Positions 1-10,780 are shown, counted from the first letter of the stretch. The stretch is 20,026 bases of DNA from Larix sibirica (GCA_004151065.3 NWUY0300057749.1:21674-41699), one strand, 5' to 3'. Notes: a model not told the origin generated them from the letters alone. Made by a program: numbers and translations.

Positions 1-1000
1 TTAGGCCATTGTGACCTAATTCCAAATTTGGGACATGACACTAGTTCACAATAATACAATACAAATTGCACAACATACTAAGATCATGTCAAGTGATTAA
101 ATAAATAGTTTTAACACACACACGTAACCAAGCTGTTATAAATAACTCCCAACAACATCCTAAACTACTCTTATCCACCCTTCCTATCTAACCTACTTCC
201 ATCTTCAACATCTTATCCTTTCCTCTGCTAGAATTTGTTGGAGCCTCAACTACATTGACCTAACCTCAGATAGAACTTGTAAGTGGAAGCGTTGACTATA
301 TCAACCAAGATTACCCAACATGAAACTCGTAGTCATCCTCACACAACTTGGGGAGTGCAACTTAACATGGCCCTCCCATGACTCCATGTTTCAGAGGATA
401 CACGATGGGTAATACCTCCAACCCTCCTGATATAACTAAGGTCAACACTCTACATCGATCCATATTGTGCAATTATTATTCATAGAGTCATGTTATCAAA
501 CAACCACTCTGGGAAAAATGTGCATCTTTCCAAAACCACACTTATCCATACATCATAATTGTTTATGAAATAATAAATTAAATCAAAAGTAAAAGTTATA
601 GAGTATACACTATATTCCATATGTCTACAACATCCAAGTTACCCCAGTACGACAGTCATTTGGATATTGCATAGATTCTCAAACTGTAGGTTAGCTCACC
701 AATAGCTCATATCCATGTATATATATATATGACAATTTTCCACTTTATAATCCAAATTATGTATTGAGTTCAAATAAGCAATATGTTTATTTATACCATG
801 AATCTCATTTGTTGTACATTGGCAATGTAAATTTGAACAAGGAACGATGTATAAAAAATTATCATTTTAATTCATATTCATATGGAATCACTTAACTATT
901 GTCATCATACACATACAATGGTAAAATCATATACTTTTAACAAATAAATTTGTCCAATTTTCCACATAATGTCTTTGTCAGTCTATCTAAGTTGAAATGG
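1..1000. other. AT-rich stretch without a recognisable gene
   Basis: I see no coding region here on either strand. A TATAAATA string lies at 137-144, followed by a pyrimidine-rich stretch, which could be an LTR or promoter remnant but has no supporting partner. A 13-base TA run lies at 718-730. If element A once had a reverse transcriptase it should lie here, but I could not recognise any RT motif, so the element is either truncated or interrupted upstream of about 1020. Confidence 0.5.
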
Positions 1001-1024
1001 AAATATCTACGTAATAGTTGGAGG

Positions 1025-1440
1025 CCAGATACAAACACATTAGATTCAATACCATGCTATACCTAGATAGAAAAGTAAACTAGATATTTGAGAAAAAAAC
1101 TGATTAGAAAGTTGACAAGAAAGGGTCAAATAGGTTTATCCCTTGTTGCATTATTTTCTCATAGAGAGAATATCATGCATGATGACCACAAACATCACTA
1201 GTTCCTCTATAAATGCATCAAGATTGAGAATGCACAACCCATAAAGTGGATATAATATTTTCATTAGTTCAAAATTGTGATTGAGTGTCATAAGATAACC
1301 ACTGATAAGATTTCATATTTCCTATCGAGACCACTAGTAGTCAAATTGATTATATTTTTTTGATGTCAACAATTTGGATTCAAAAAATTCATGGAAGCAT
1401 CCATATAGTGTCCAAACTTTTCAAATATCCATTTAATCCT
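1025..1440 (+). pseudogene. Element A RNase H remnant
   Basis: This encodes the C-terminal part of the retrotransposon RNase H that degrades the RNA of the RNA:DNA hybrid during reverse transcription. A KLDI..EKN segment near 1075-1105 corresponds to the usual S-x-K-L-x-x-x-E-x-N-Y block. A DDH near 1181-1189 corresponds to the T-D-H block. Then KWI.YFH.F near 1240-1270 matches the usual R-H-A-K-W-x-x-x-L-Q-x-F. FLSRPLV near 1320 matches the A-D-x-L-S-R end of the domain. Several stops interrupt it and at least one frame change is needed. The identification rests on the order and spacing of these blocks, not on any intact reading frame. Confidence 0.6.
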
Positions 1441-1599
1441 CCAAAACTATGTGATGCCAAATTTAAATAGCTATACAACTATCTACTAAAGTGTGAAATT
1501 ATATACATGCTTAACACAATCCATGTTCCTAAGGAGATTATCAACCCCATTTATTGTGCAAAGAACACCATACCAAGGTTGTAGTAAACTTTAGAGTGG

Positions 1600-2600
1600 A
1601 GAATATAGTCAAAAATCTATAGAGGTAGTTTTACTAGCCAAGAATGGTGCAGATGGTGGCAAGGTTTTGGGTGGATATTTTCCTTTGTGTCGTGTAAACA
1701 TTGATAAACTAAAGTTGGGAAATACATACCACTTGTACTCCTAAGAAGACCACGGGATTCAAATTCAAAGGACTTCCTCAAATGATTACCAATGAGAAGT
1801 AGTGCAACTATTATCTCGCGGTAGTTTTGAAACTGTCACTTCAACAAACTGATTGTCATGATACCATGTATGAAGACTAGGATAGTGAAACAATGAATAA
1901 GTTAGTTGTTTTTTGACAAAGTTGTGGTGCATTTTGATCTATCATCATTAATCATACCCAACCACAAGTTCTCAAGCAATTTTTGGAAATCCTTGTGAAG
2001 ATTGGTTGAAACAAAATTGAAGAATATTTCCTTCCATCCATATATAGATTAATAGATTAGAGTAGTAAGAAACATCATTATTCAATTATTGTGCATTTTT
2101 AACAACTAAAATCCAAATCCTTGGGATACCAATATCACTTATGTGCATCATAGTTATAATTGTGTGAGGCGTAGAGTGATAAAAAATTCACTATTTGAGG
2201 CATGCAATGGATTCTCACCTAAGGATCCATTAGAAATTTTGGGTTCCACTCCTAAGGAAAAACTAACAAAGGAGGTTGTTCCACATGGGAAAGTAGTACA
2301 CAATTCATTGAGCACATCTAGAAAATACGTGATGTAGTTTGTGAAGCTTTGTAAAAGAGTCAACAAAGGCACATGTCAAGACACAAACAACACTTCCCAT
2401 ATCACCAATATTGAATAGGAGATATAGCCCATGTGTATCTTCCAAAAGAGTGCTTCATTGAGAATGAAATCTTAAATTGCTTAGATTTGTATTATACACA
2501 AAAATCAAGTAGTTTGGAGAGAAAACATTTAATCTTGATTTGTCACCACGCATTGGGATCCATCTTGTGTTCTATATATGTTTCCTAGATCTCTACAAAC
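1600..2600 (+). pseudogene. Element A integrase remnant
   Basis: This is a decayed Ty3/gypsy integrase, the enzyme that inserts the cDNA copy into chromosomes. PRDSNSKDFLK at 1750-1782 matches the usual P-W-E-S-I-S-M-D-F start of the catalytic core, with the first Asp kept (codon 1771-1773). LFFDKVVVHF follows near 1895-1935 and NFWKSL near 1975-1995. HPYID at 2035-2049 stands where H-P-Q-T-D-G-Q-T-E is expected. The second catalytic Asp is replaced by Ile and the Glu by Arg, so the active site is lost. HHSYN at 2146 and LFEACNGFSPKDPLE near 2194-2238 match the region after the core. A GDIAHVYLPKE block near 2420 and FNLDLSPRIGIHLVFYICFL at 2528-2587 match the C-terminal domain. The N-terminal zinc finger near 1600-1720 is poorly preserved. 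Confidence 0.78.
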
Positions 2601-5600
2601 AATTAATGCTAAATGAAGACAAATAAGAATTTTTGGTAACACTTCGTAAAGAACACGGGATATGTAAAAGCATAACACAAACATGGCCATTAAGCATGGC
2701 CTACCTAATATGTTAACGTACACAATTTCAAATAGTAGATCAAGTTTACCACTCTACCCCCAAAGTATGTACTTTAACAAATGAACAAAATTAAGCTATT
2801 GATAACTTCTATGAAAAAGTAATAGATAGTAAGACACTATGTTCAGTTGGAAACAAAACATGAATTTACTTAAAAATAAATCAACAATCACAATGACAGA
2901 TATAGACCCAAATTAACTTCACTTACTTGTTGAGATGGTTGGAATTTCAAGAGGTAGATTAAAGGAAATTTGTCATAGCTTCTCGTTATTCCACACTCAT
3001 GAAGAGAGATATTACCATGCACATTTTGAGTCATAATTACCTAGCCTCCACAAAATAGAGTGAAATAAGCCACTTATGAAATTAAATAAAATGTTAATTT
3101 GAATGGGTCAATGATCCTCCTTGGGAATCCTACAGTCCACTATTGTTTCTCTATGAGCTAGGAGCTCCCTCCTTTACAATTAAGATAATTTGTTTATCTC
3201 ATCCTTACAAAGACTTTTCAAAACTAAAGAAATGATGATATTCTCTTACTCTTCACTAGACGCACTATCATATGTTGAAGAGGACAACCACACAAGTGTG
3301 ACAATGCATGCCCATCATATACCCAATACACAAAATCAAAACTCAAAACAATGGACATACATTACCCAAATCTATAAAAACAATGATAAGCCTTGAAATG
3401 CATTAATGGAATAAATTAGTATTTAATTATGGTGGGTACTACACATATTAAAATAAGGTTAAATATTGCAACCTATAAATTTTCAAAGACCTATCGAGCA
3501 TAAAATATGAAATAGCCAACAAGATATCCTCAGTAACTACTTAAAGCATTTATCAATTATAGAGGGAAATCATGGGAAAACCTTATTGTTGGAAATCATC
3601 CCATTACTCCCTTCTTACACCACATAATTCTTTGTGTTCCAATAACATTTTTTATTTCTAGATGCAAGGCCATGAAGGGATACCATATGGTTGATTGGGA
3701 GTGAGAGTAGTGAAAATAAACAAACAATAGTGTGAAAGCATGTTTTATATGCAAGGTGAAAATAAATGAGTCATTCAATCAATTATGGATCAACGTTAAT
3801 GTAAAATTCAAGTTTGTGATGGGGTATGCAATTGGACACTTCTCAATGAAGCCAATTTCTAACTAGATTAGTAGTTTGATCACTGATATTAGGATATAGT
3901 ACATATGGGATTGGATGTCTGATGGAAGTGGATGATTTGGAGTGAGAAAGGTGTATTAAGTGGATCCTATGTGGTATTCCAAGTCACCTTCAAACCAATC
4001 AAATTATTCAAATGGATTTCCTTGCATGCATTTGCCAACCTACTAACATTAATTCACAACAACCACAAAGTTAATGTGGGAATAGATTTAACCACTCGTC
4101 ATCCTTTTTATAATACAATGACAATGACCTTGACGTTAGTAGGTGGGATCATGTCACTCTAATCAATTTTACCATTTGATCAATCACCAAACCAAAATCC
4201 TTAGTGAAACCAACATTAGGATTAATACAACATGAGGCATTTTCTAGTTTTATTGTTGCTCTATTTTCATGGAGTGACAGTTATATTGAGAGCACATTCA
4301 ACCTACACTAAAGACTAGTTTGGTCTCTATTAAGGGCATGCATGTTTGTAGCTTGAGGTTAGCAAACAATCATTTTCAACTCTATGTATAATACATAGTA
4401 TACTCCAATGTGTGGTAGCTTAGGTTTGTAGTTCTGAAAAAATTCGACTAGTGGCATTAGTCATGCACAAAACAATATTTTATGGAAGCCTTTTGTGATA
4501 ACCTAAAGGATTCTTGAACTAGTATTGATACCTACATAGGATTACCAACAAAATACACTATAAAATTGTCATCTATGGTAGAATGGGACATAATTCCCAG
4601 GTGGCACAGAAAAGAGGTCCTTCCATGCCACATGAAGAAACTTTTAAAGCCAAATGGTTGGGTTTCCTCACAAGGTTTTCCTTGGAAAAAATGAAGGATA
4701 ATTTTAGACCTGTCACAACGTTCTCAACTTAAAGATTCAATTCAATCTATGCCATGTCTAAATTTTATGATGAGAAATACTTACCTTGATGGAAATGACT
4801 TGTGGATCGTGGAGGTGGCCACCCTTGAAACTTTCATTTGTCAAAGAGAATAAAATATTATATGAATGAATAATAAAAGGTTAAACATGTACGTGAATCT
4901 AGAAAGGCTAAATGGGAATACCTGAATGAGCTTCTCTTGGTTTCAAGAATAATTTATTCCCTATTGAATGAGGCTAGCGACGTAACTCAATGGAAGCTCA
5001 TCCATCCCCCTCCACTACATCGCTCTCAATTCTCCATACCCAAAGATTATCAACTAGAAAATAATTGGTTGGGATAAAATTTGTTCCTCTCCTCTCTAAG
5101 CATCCTTATCTACATACTCTTCCATTGAAACAAGAATAGTTATAAGTACACCATATACACGTAAATATTAATAATCATCAATCCATATATATGATTTTAA
5201 AGACACACATACTGTCATGGGGATGCAACCTAGAATAATGGGGCTAATGTTCACTGCTATCGAATTCCTTATTGTTTCTCTCCTACTCAAAACAAACACA
5301 CACATTAATTAATGGTTGAAATCAATCATCAATACATTTTATAAGTAATTAGCAATTAAAGTCCATTGATTTTATTTACCATGTCATACAAAGGGAAAGT
5401 TTGTGTTTGCCGCATGCTTTGTCAACGTTACACCACTACTTGAAACTTGATCTTGAACCTAATCTTCAAGTCTTCTTTAGTGGCCATAGTTCAAGATTTA
5501 TCCCTTTGAATTGCACAAGACCAGGAATTTTGATTATTGGCTGCAATTAAATAAAAATTATATGATGATATGAATCATATGGTTAAATTATTTGGTATTT

Positions 5601-6650
5601 ATAACAATTCATGCTTTGGATTTAAGGTAACCACCTTGGCTAAGCTTTCCTTTCCCATGTTTTTCAAGTCTTTCCTTTTTTGCTTTTGATGTGTCCAAAA
5701 TACTGTGGAAAGTTTCAAATAGGTTATATATCATAATTTTTTCTATAGAACTAAAAAAAATTCAGTATATTAAATTCAAAATATCATATAACTTTTAGGG
5801 TTATATGGTGTCTTCCTTTTTTTTCTCAATTCCTTCTCTTTGATTTATCCTTAAATTCTTCCATTAACTCTCGAGAGTCATCAGAGGAAGATCAAACTTA
5901 GGGTTTTTTTGCAATTAAACCTTATATTGATCTCTCACATATTTCAAATATAAACTGGCCATTGAGGTGACTTCCATTTTGTTGAAGGTTTCACCAACAA
6001 GCCGATCAAGTAGTTAATACGATTTTTTTTCAAATTTGCATTCTGTGCATTCCACCGTGTGCGAATGCCAGGCCCAAAAAAAATCTAAGGCCTTATCATT
6101 CTCACGCCTATATAAAATTATTTTTTCTTACAAAATGATATGATTATTTGTTTAAAATAATTGGAGAGATGCTGTACGTTTCAATTGGATAATATGAATT
6201 AATTATGAAATTCTTAAATACCTGGGATTTTTTGTATATTCAACGTAATCATGATCTCATCCACCAAAAAATTGATTGACATTGTTCCTGTGTTGGTAAC
6301 ACATGATGCTCTAGGATATCAATTTGTAGAATCATTAGTTTGATCATCTCTAGTAACACGTGCATTGTCTAGCGTGCACTCCAAGGGAATTTCATGGACC
6401 CCAAAAGGTGCAATTGTCTAAGCCACAAAAGGAGAGGGAAATAGCCTCAGTTGTATGTGGTCACTAGTGTATGCTAGGAAACTATGGGGTTGGTGCATTT
6501 ATGCTACCAACAACAATCCCATGATTAGGTTGATGCACACCTCATAAAATATCCTATAGAAAGAAAAAAAAGTCCATATCATAAGGTAGCAAACCAAAAT
6601 TCATAAATTAATATATGTGATAAATAATCTTTTTAAAATATGGTGCTATC
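2601..6650. other. About 4 kb without a convincing gene
   Basis: Only short ORFs occur and none shows a domain I recognise. A reading frame without ATG runs on the + strand from about 5352 to 5541, and its reverse complement begins after a good-looking acceptor (T-rich stretch ending in GCAG, near 5543). The minus-strand translation there (KIPGLVQFKG...LELW) faintly recalls the start of a copia-type gag, but it is too short to call. A TTAGGGTTT (telo-box-like) string lies at 5898-5906 and TATATAAA near 6110, both unsupported by any downstream gene. Homopolymer A and T runs are frequent. The rest looks like decayed, unclassified repeat DNA. Confidence 0.5.
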
Positions 6651-6659
6651 ACTATATAT

Positions 6660-6829
6660 ACTACATAAAAACTATGGACATTTCTTTGTTCTTCTTTATA
6701 GGTTGACCCCTAGCCAATGCAAGGAGTTCTCTATTTTTCATTCTCAAAGAATTTCTAATTGTTTCCATTGAGTTGATGGAATCATAAAAATCATAATCAC
6801 CAACATCATCAATGTCATGTGTGGACATC
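6660..6829 (-). other. Candidate minus-strand coding exon of unknown gene
   Basis: On the minus strand an open stretch of about 56 codons begins directly after an acceptor-like TATATGTAG at about 6830 and ends at a stop near 6660. It is acidic at first (STHDIDDVGDYDFYDSI), then more basic and helical (RNSLRMKNRELLALA). A possible preceding exon at about 6920-6957 reads GDCGKAPSNSQQ and ends in phase 0 at a GTAAAC donor, matching the phase of this one. I do not recognise the protein. Splice sites are judged by eye, and no intact chain to the first-exon candidate at 7808-7881 was found because the phases do not join directly. It may be the tail of a host gene, a pseudogene or chance. Confidence 0.22.
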
Positions 6830-6959
6830 TACATATATCAACAAAAAAACAAGTTAGTTCAATTATATAAACAATAATTAAATTCATATTAATTAATGGA
6901 TATGCACACTGTTAGTCGTTTACTTGTTGCGAGTTGGATGGTGCCTTTCCACAATCACC

Positions 6960-7806
6960 TTGCCATAATATATAATAAGTGTGACATATTAGAATGTTAG
7001 AAATTAATATAATATTACGAGGCCGTGTGACCATAATTGTGGAGGATAACAATAGATAATAAGCATCAAAATCATCAAAAATATAGAAGAACAACCCTAT
7101 GTAGGCATACCTTCGTCAAGAATCAAGGAAACATAAAAAATAGGAGAGTCAATCATGGAAACGAAGAATTCAACATCATCAAGTAAAATTGTATCTAGAA
7201 ACTATTACTTTCATTAGCGAAGATTCATGATGAAAACTAAATAAACTAATAGGGATTATAAAAAACAAAAGGTTGAACTACCATTTTGATTTTAATTTCC
7301 AAACACCAAAAACATGAGCAACCATATGAAACAAACAAAAAATACAATGAAAAATTCTAGCAATAAATCCTCCGCCAAAGAAATTGAGCAATTCTAAGGA
7401 ATGTATTTTTCTCAAGCAACTTAGAAACCTTGACTCGATGATAAAATCTAGAAAAGAATAACTATCCACCATTGAAACTATGAACAAAGAAAACAATGCA
7501 AACTTGTTCTAACAATCTCTATGCCAACTATGGTTAAATTTAGAACACATAAAATAATATGAGAAGCATGAGATGTTGTTGGTTCTTTCACACCAACACG
7601 TGCCAAAAGGAACGTACTAAGATTGAGAGGAATCTAAGTAGAGTTTGAAATGGAAAGAAAAATGTAAAACAAATTACAGAAATTAAATCTACACTAAGTA
7701 TATGCATAGAATAAAACTAAGTTAACATTTGCAACAAACATGTAAAATGAAAAAAATGATTTTGTTGTATTTTTCCATAAATGGGTTGTACATAGAGCAA
7801 AAGGTA
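6960..7806. other. AT-rich, intron-like stretch
   Basis: No domain is recognisable. On the minus strand the sequence is T-rich with scattered acceptor-like and donor-like sites, as expected of a plant intron lying between the first-exon candidate and the candidate exons near 6660-6957. The short ORFs here, for example 7278-7496 minus, are hydrophobic T-rich translations that I do not consider genes. Confidence 0.35.
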
Positions 7807-7807
7807 C

Positions 7808-7881
7808 CTCAAATGATGATGGAAATGGGCCCTTGCATCCATTTGAAGTGGAATGCTCTGGGTCTCTTGATAGCCTAGCAT
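7808..7881 (-). CDS. Candidate first coding exon of a minus-strand host gene
   Basis: After the TATA box near 8033-8042 (minus strand) there is no ATG until 7881, about 125 bases below the expected start site. That ATG opens MLGYQETQSIPLQMDAR and continues ARAHFHHHL until an exon-like GAG|GTACC donor at 7808/7807. An in-frame stop lies just upstream of the ATG, so this is the first possible start in its frame. The exon would end in phase 2 and is followed by a T-rich intron-like sequence. I do not recognise the peptide. The case rests on promoter, ATG-free leader, donor and retained CpGs. No continuous downstream coding chain was established, so this may be a relic or an illusion. Confidence 0.25.
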
Positions 7882-8032
7882 TCTCCAATGGACTTGTCAC
7901 AAGGTGTAAAATCCTCCGGTAAAAGGTGAAACTATAACACTCAAGGGGGTTCAAGGTTTCGGGAGAAATTTTGGTAGAGTGACGGTAAGGAAAATGTATA
8001 GAGAAGTTACCGAAATGGGGGTCCTTCACATT

Positions 8033-8042
8033 TTTTATATAG
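8033..8042 (-). promoter_or_regulatory. Candidate minus-strand TATA box
   Basis: The minus strand reads CTATATAAAA here. About 25-30 bases downstream a GC-richer leader starts (GGACCCCCATTTCGG...), free of ATG until 7881. Between 7915 and 8120 there are several CpGs (near 7916, 7961, 7984, 8011, 8075, 8104 and 8119), unusual in this CpG-poor window and consistent with an unmethylated promoter. No other promoter element was identified with confidence. Confidence 0.35.
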
Positions 8043-8400
8043 AAAAATGATTGATGGTTTTCCCTTTGTATTTGGGCGGCAAAACAATTGATGGTTTTAG
8101 AGTGCCCGTGGTATTTGTCGACTGCTAGTATTTGGATAAGTATTGGGTCTTCCTTCTTTTTTAGGATTTCAAAATTTCCCCTCTTTTTTGACTTTTTTGG
8201 GAAAATTTTCTTTTTTGGGGATATATTAACTTCCCTCTTTTTGTGGAAAAAGGGGGGATTGTCCAAAATACATTAATTATGGGCCACATTAACTTGCAAC
8301 TTTGGGATTTTTAGATATGTGAAGGTTAAAATGGTGGGAATAAAAGTGTAATAATGTATGAATGTGGTGTGGCTAGGGGATGGTCTACATGAACAAATTT
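8043..8400. other. Low-complexity, homopolymer-rich stretch
   Basis: From about 8145 to 8260 the + strand consists largely of runs of T, C and G (for example CTTTTTTGGG repeats). Its reverse complement produces a long Lys/Pro/Phe-rich open frame (7694-8266 minus). I judge that frame to be an artefact of composition because it runs through the TATA box and shows no domain. Nothing else is recognised. Confidence 0.4.
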
Positions 8401-8830
8401 TTAGTGTTGACATGAGATATTAATAACACTTGTATCAATTCGATCCAAATCATAATACACCAACAACTCTTCCTCTAAAGCTATTGTTTTCACTGCACAT
8501 ACGAATACCTGATTTCCTTCATGTCCCTCAAATATGAAAATGGGTTTCTTTCTTGTTGTCCTAGGTTGTGTACTATTTATAAGCCCTGCAATATTCCCTG
8601 ATGTTTTTGACCTTCCATCAATATACAAAGTCTCTCCTTTATTTTTTTGTTGTCTTTTATTTGTATATAATTTGCAGTGACTACATATCTCCACAAACTT
8701 AGCACATATTGGACCAACCTCAACAAGTCTCCATAACTATAGCATGGTCCCACATACTCCATCAATTCAACTACTCCGCATTTTTCACCTTTATGCCATC
8801 CATGGAAAATAGAACCAAACCATGTATGGA
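8401..8830 (-). pseudogene. SET-domain-like methyltransferase fragment (C-terminal half)
   Basis: The minus strand from about 8740 to 8401 encodes a piece resembling the C-terminal half of a SET domain, the fold of protein lysine methyltransferases. GETLYIDGR is followed by GNIAGLINSTQP, in the place of the family's N-x-x-R-F-x-N-H-S-C block. VFVCAVKTIALEEELLVYYD follows, in the place of x-V-F-A-x-R-D-I-x-x-G-E-E-L-x-x-D-Y. The classic His-Ser-Cys of the cofactor-binding N-H-S-C is absent (N-S-T-Q), and the D-Y tyrosine context is Y-Y-D, so activity is doubtful. The frame ends at a stop at 8401. Upstream, a stop and a frame change separate it from HGWHKGEKCGVVELMEYVG (about 8810-8755), which may be an earlier part of the same protein. 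No N-terminal SET half is visible. It is probably a captured or broken gene fragment, and could be a low-copy repeat family. Confidence 0.5.
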
Positions 8831-8888
8831 TGACGAAGCAATGCGATACATCCTCTCATTGACACATATGTCAATTCACAACTGAGGA

Positions 8889-10240
8889 ATGGGGAAAACA
8901 ATGAAGAAAGTCAAAACAAGCTACGTTAGATGAAGTAGAGAGAGGAACTAACTAGCTCAAGGCTAAGAGAAAGAGGGATAGAAGTACTAGACATCCTAGT
9001 AAGAAGAAGCTAGGGAGAAGGCCCAAGCAAGAAACAAGACCGCGAAACCCAGTTTCAAAGTAATGGAGTTCCATACCAATCACCCAAACCGGCCCTAGAT
9101 GCATTTGTGGAACAATCAGAACTATTAGGAACCAAAGAAGATGGTAGCACCCAAAAAATTGAATCCCCCATTGTCACGGAAGTAGATACTGGAAGCAACG
9201 GAAGTAGCACTACTTTGATCGACCCCCAAGAGCCCTCACATAATTTGGTAACAAACTTTTAGAACTCCATTTTACAATTATGTTGGTACAGTCATATGAG
9301 TATTAGTATGAATAATTTACAAACTAGTTCACTAGCCAGAGGAAGTAGTACTAGTTCTTCGCAGATTAGTGGTAATGCTTTAACGCAACTAGGACCTCAA
9401 GGATTTGTTTAGTAGGATCCCTAGATGTCACAATGGCTGGAGTACTAGTCGAACCACCCTTGAAATGTCTTGAATTATGGGGGAGAGGAGGAGAATATGA
9501 TGCAACACAACACCAGTTCCTCTGTGAGGGGATATGGAATGACAGAGTGACTCTAGCGGCATCTAAACTGGTAGAGTTTAAGATAACCTTATGAGGAAGA
9601 GATTTACAATGGTACATGAAATTAATTGAAAGACAAGACCCAATTGCAGTAACTCTTACTCTAGAAGAAACAAAGAAATTATTCTTGGATGAATTTTCAC
9701 AACCTAAGTCAGAACAACAAGGTATTAAAAAACTAAGAGAAACCCATCAAATACAGGGATAATCTACCTAGGATTATGCATGATGCTTCAGAGATGTACT
9801 AATGAAGCAAGTATTTCCAGTTCATGAGGCCCATCATAAGGAATGGTATATCCAAGGACTATTACCTTTAACCAAAATTCTGCTATCACAATAAGTGATA
9901 AACTCACCAAGAATTGCATTAGAACAAGCTATGAAGATTGAGGTTGTGGCTAATTACCTGAACACCACTATAGTAGGAAATTCCTCGTCTTCTAGGGAAT
10001 TAGTGCATGCACATAGGAAGAGAATGGAATTAACTGAAAAAATTCAAGAGATACATATATCAAATCCGAGTCGACCGCAAGTATGGTGTACGGGATATAT
10101 GATGGAGGGCCATCATGTATTAGAGTGTCCTAGAATGAGGGCCAAATCAATCCCACTAGGAGGACCATTTGGCAGTGGACCAAGTGAAACTGCTGCACAC
10201 GTTTCCATAAGGAATCTTTCCAAGTAGTAGGTTGACCAAT
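8889..10240 (+). pseudogene. Element B gag: capsid-like domain and first zinc knuckle
   Basis: Gag forms the cytoplasmic virus-like particle that packages element RNA. The likely start is the ATG at 8889, followed by a Lys/Arg-rich leader. A Ser/Thr-rich linker (TGSNGSSTTLIDPQEPS near 9190-9240) leads into the capsid-like domain from about 9435. There LELWGRGGEYDATQHQFL, then GRDLQWYMKLIE and the downstream KLFLDEF, follow the retrotransposon gag pattern with its usual aromatic L-x-W-Y. A longer open part runs 9895-10227. A CCHC knuckle at 10087-10128 reads C-x2-Y-x4-H-x4-C: the second Cys codon is TAT instead of TGT. Frameshifts near 8950 and 9410 and stops at several places disable it. Confidence 0.72.
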
Positions 10241-10459
10241 GTATCCAAATCCACTAAGTTGTTCTCCAAACAATTACTACGAGATATGTAAAGCATATGG
10301 CCACCCTCCATGACTCTACATGGTCTTACAAAAGTATTCCTCAATACCCAATATTGTATACTATAAATTTTGTCGGTCTACTATGCACAATACCGAGAAA
10401 TGCAGAGTGTTGGATGCATTAACATAAATATTAGACTTCTCCAAATATCAAGTAGGAGA

Positions 10460-10780
10460 TCAAATCTCAAAAAGAGGAGGCAACAAAGGACGAGGAAGAG
10501 GATTTGGAACTAAAAGAGGAGGAGGACGCATAGGCTCGATTCGCTATTACAATTGTAATGAAATTGGACACCTCACTCAATATTTCCTACTACCTAAAAG
10601 ACACTAGTGCACATATTGTCATATAAACAACCACAATGTCTAAGTTTTCCCAAAGATTATTTCCAAGTGGGAGGATCGCACAAGAAGACCAACTAACTTT
10701 ATTAACTTTGAACTGCAAGAAAATCACAATGTAAATATTTGTTGTTACATGGGGAGGGGAAAGAACTGGAACAAACTAGC
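10460..10780 (+). pseudogene. Element B nucleocapsid: RGG-rich stretch with two zinc knuckles
   Basis: A basic glycine/arginine stretch (KRGGNKGRGRGFG, near 10470-10510) precedes two more CCHC-type knuckles, motifs that bind single-stranded nucleic acid. The one at 10545-10586 has Tyr for the first Cys and Phe for the last. The one at 10608-10649 keeps the first two Cys and the His but has Phe for the last Cys and a stop inside. KWEDR follows. All in one reading frame with stops, continuing the gag region. Together with the knuckle at 10087 there are three knuckles, which is more than the one or two usual in Ty3/gypsy gag. Confidence 0.65.

Larger units (their letters stand above)
1020..2600 (+). 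mobile_element. Element A: old Ty3/gypsy retrotransposon fragment (RNase H to integrase end)
   Basis: Translating the + strand with stops allowed gives RNase H followed by integrase in the order expected of Ty3/gypsy pol. The RNase H part changes frame. The integrase core stays in one frame from about 1681 to 2337, interrupted only by point-mutation stops, and resumes in another frame near 2400-2600. No gag, protease, reverse transcriptase or LTRs were recognised. The integrase is of the common plant type with an FEAC-like motif and a 'GIHLVF' tail, and is clearly different from the pol of element B. Age is inferred from the many substitutions at otherwise conserved positions. Confidence 0.75.

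Noticed and set aside
3932-4162. 76-codon + strand ORF
   Set aside because: No recognisable motif or supporting context; comparable ORFs arise by chance in this composition.
5430-5543. Minus-strand copia-gag-like piece (KIPGLVQFKG...LELW) after a GCAG acceptor-like site
   Set aside because: Only about 24 codons match loosely, then the frame breaks; no copia protease, integrase or RT follows in either direction.
5898-5906. Telo-box-like TTAGGGTTT
   Set aside because: A single short match in T-rich DNA with no gene downstream on either strand.
7694-8266. Longest open frame of the window, 190 codons on the minus strand
   Set aside because: Its N-terminal part comes from A/T/G homopolymer runs, it crosses a TATA box and a likely leader, and no domain is visible; the ATG-free leader plus the 7881 start in another frame explains the region better.
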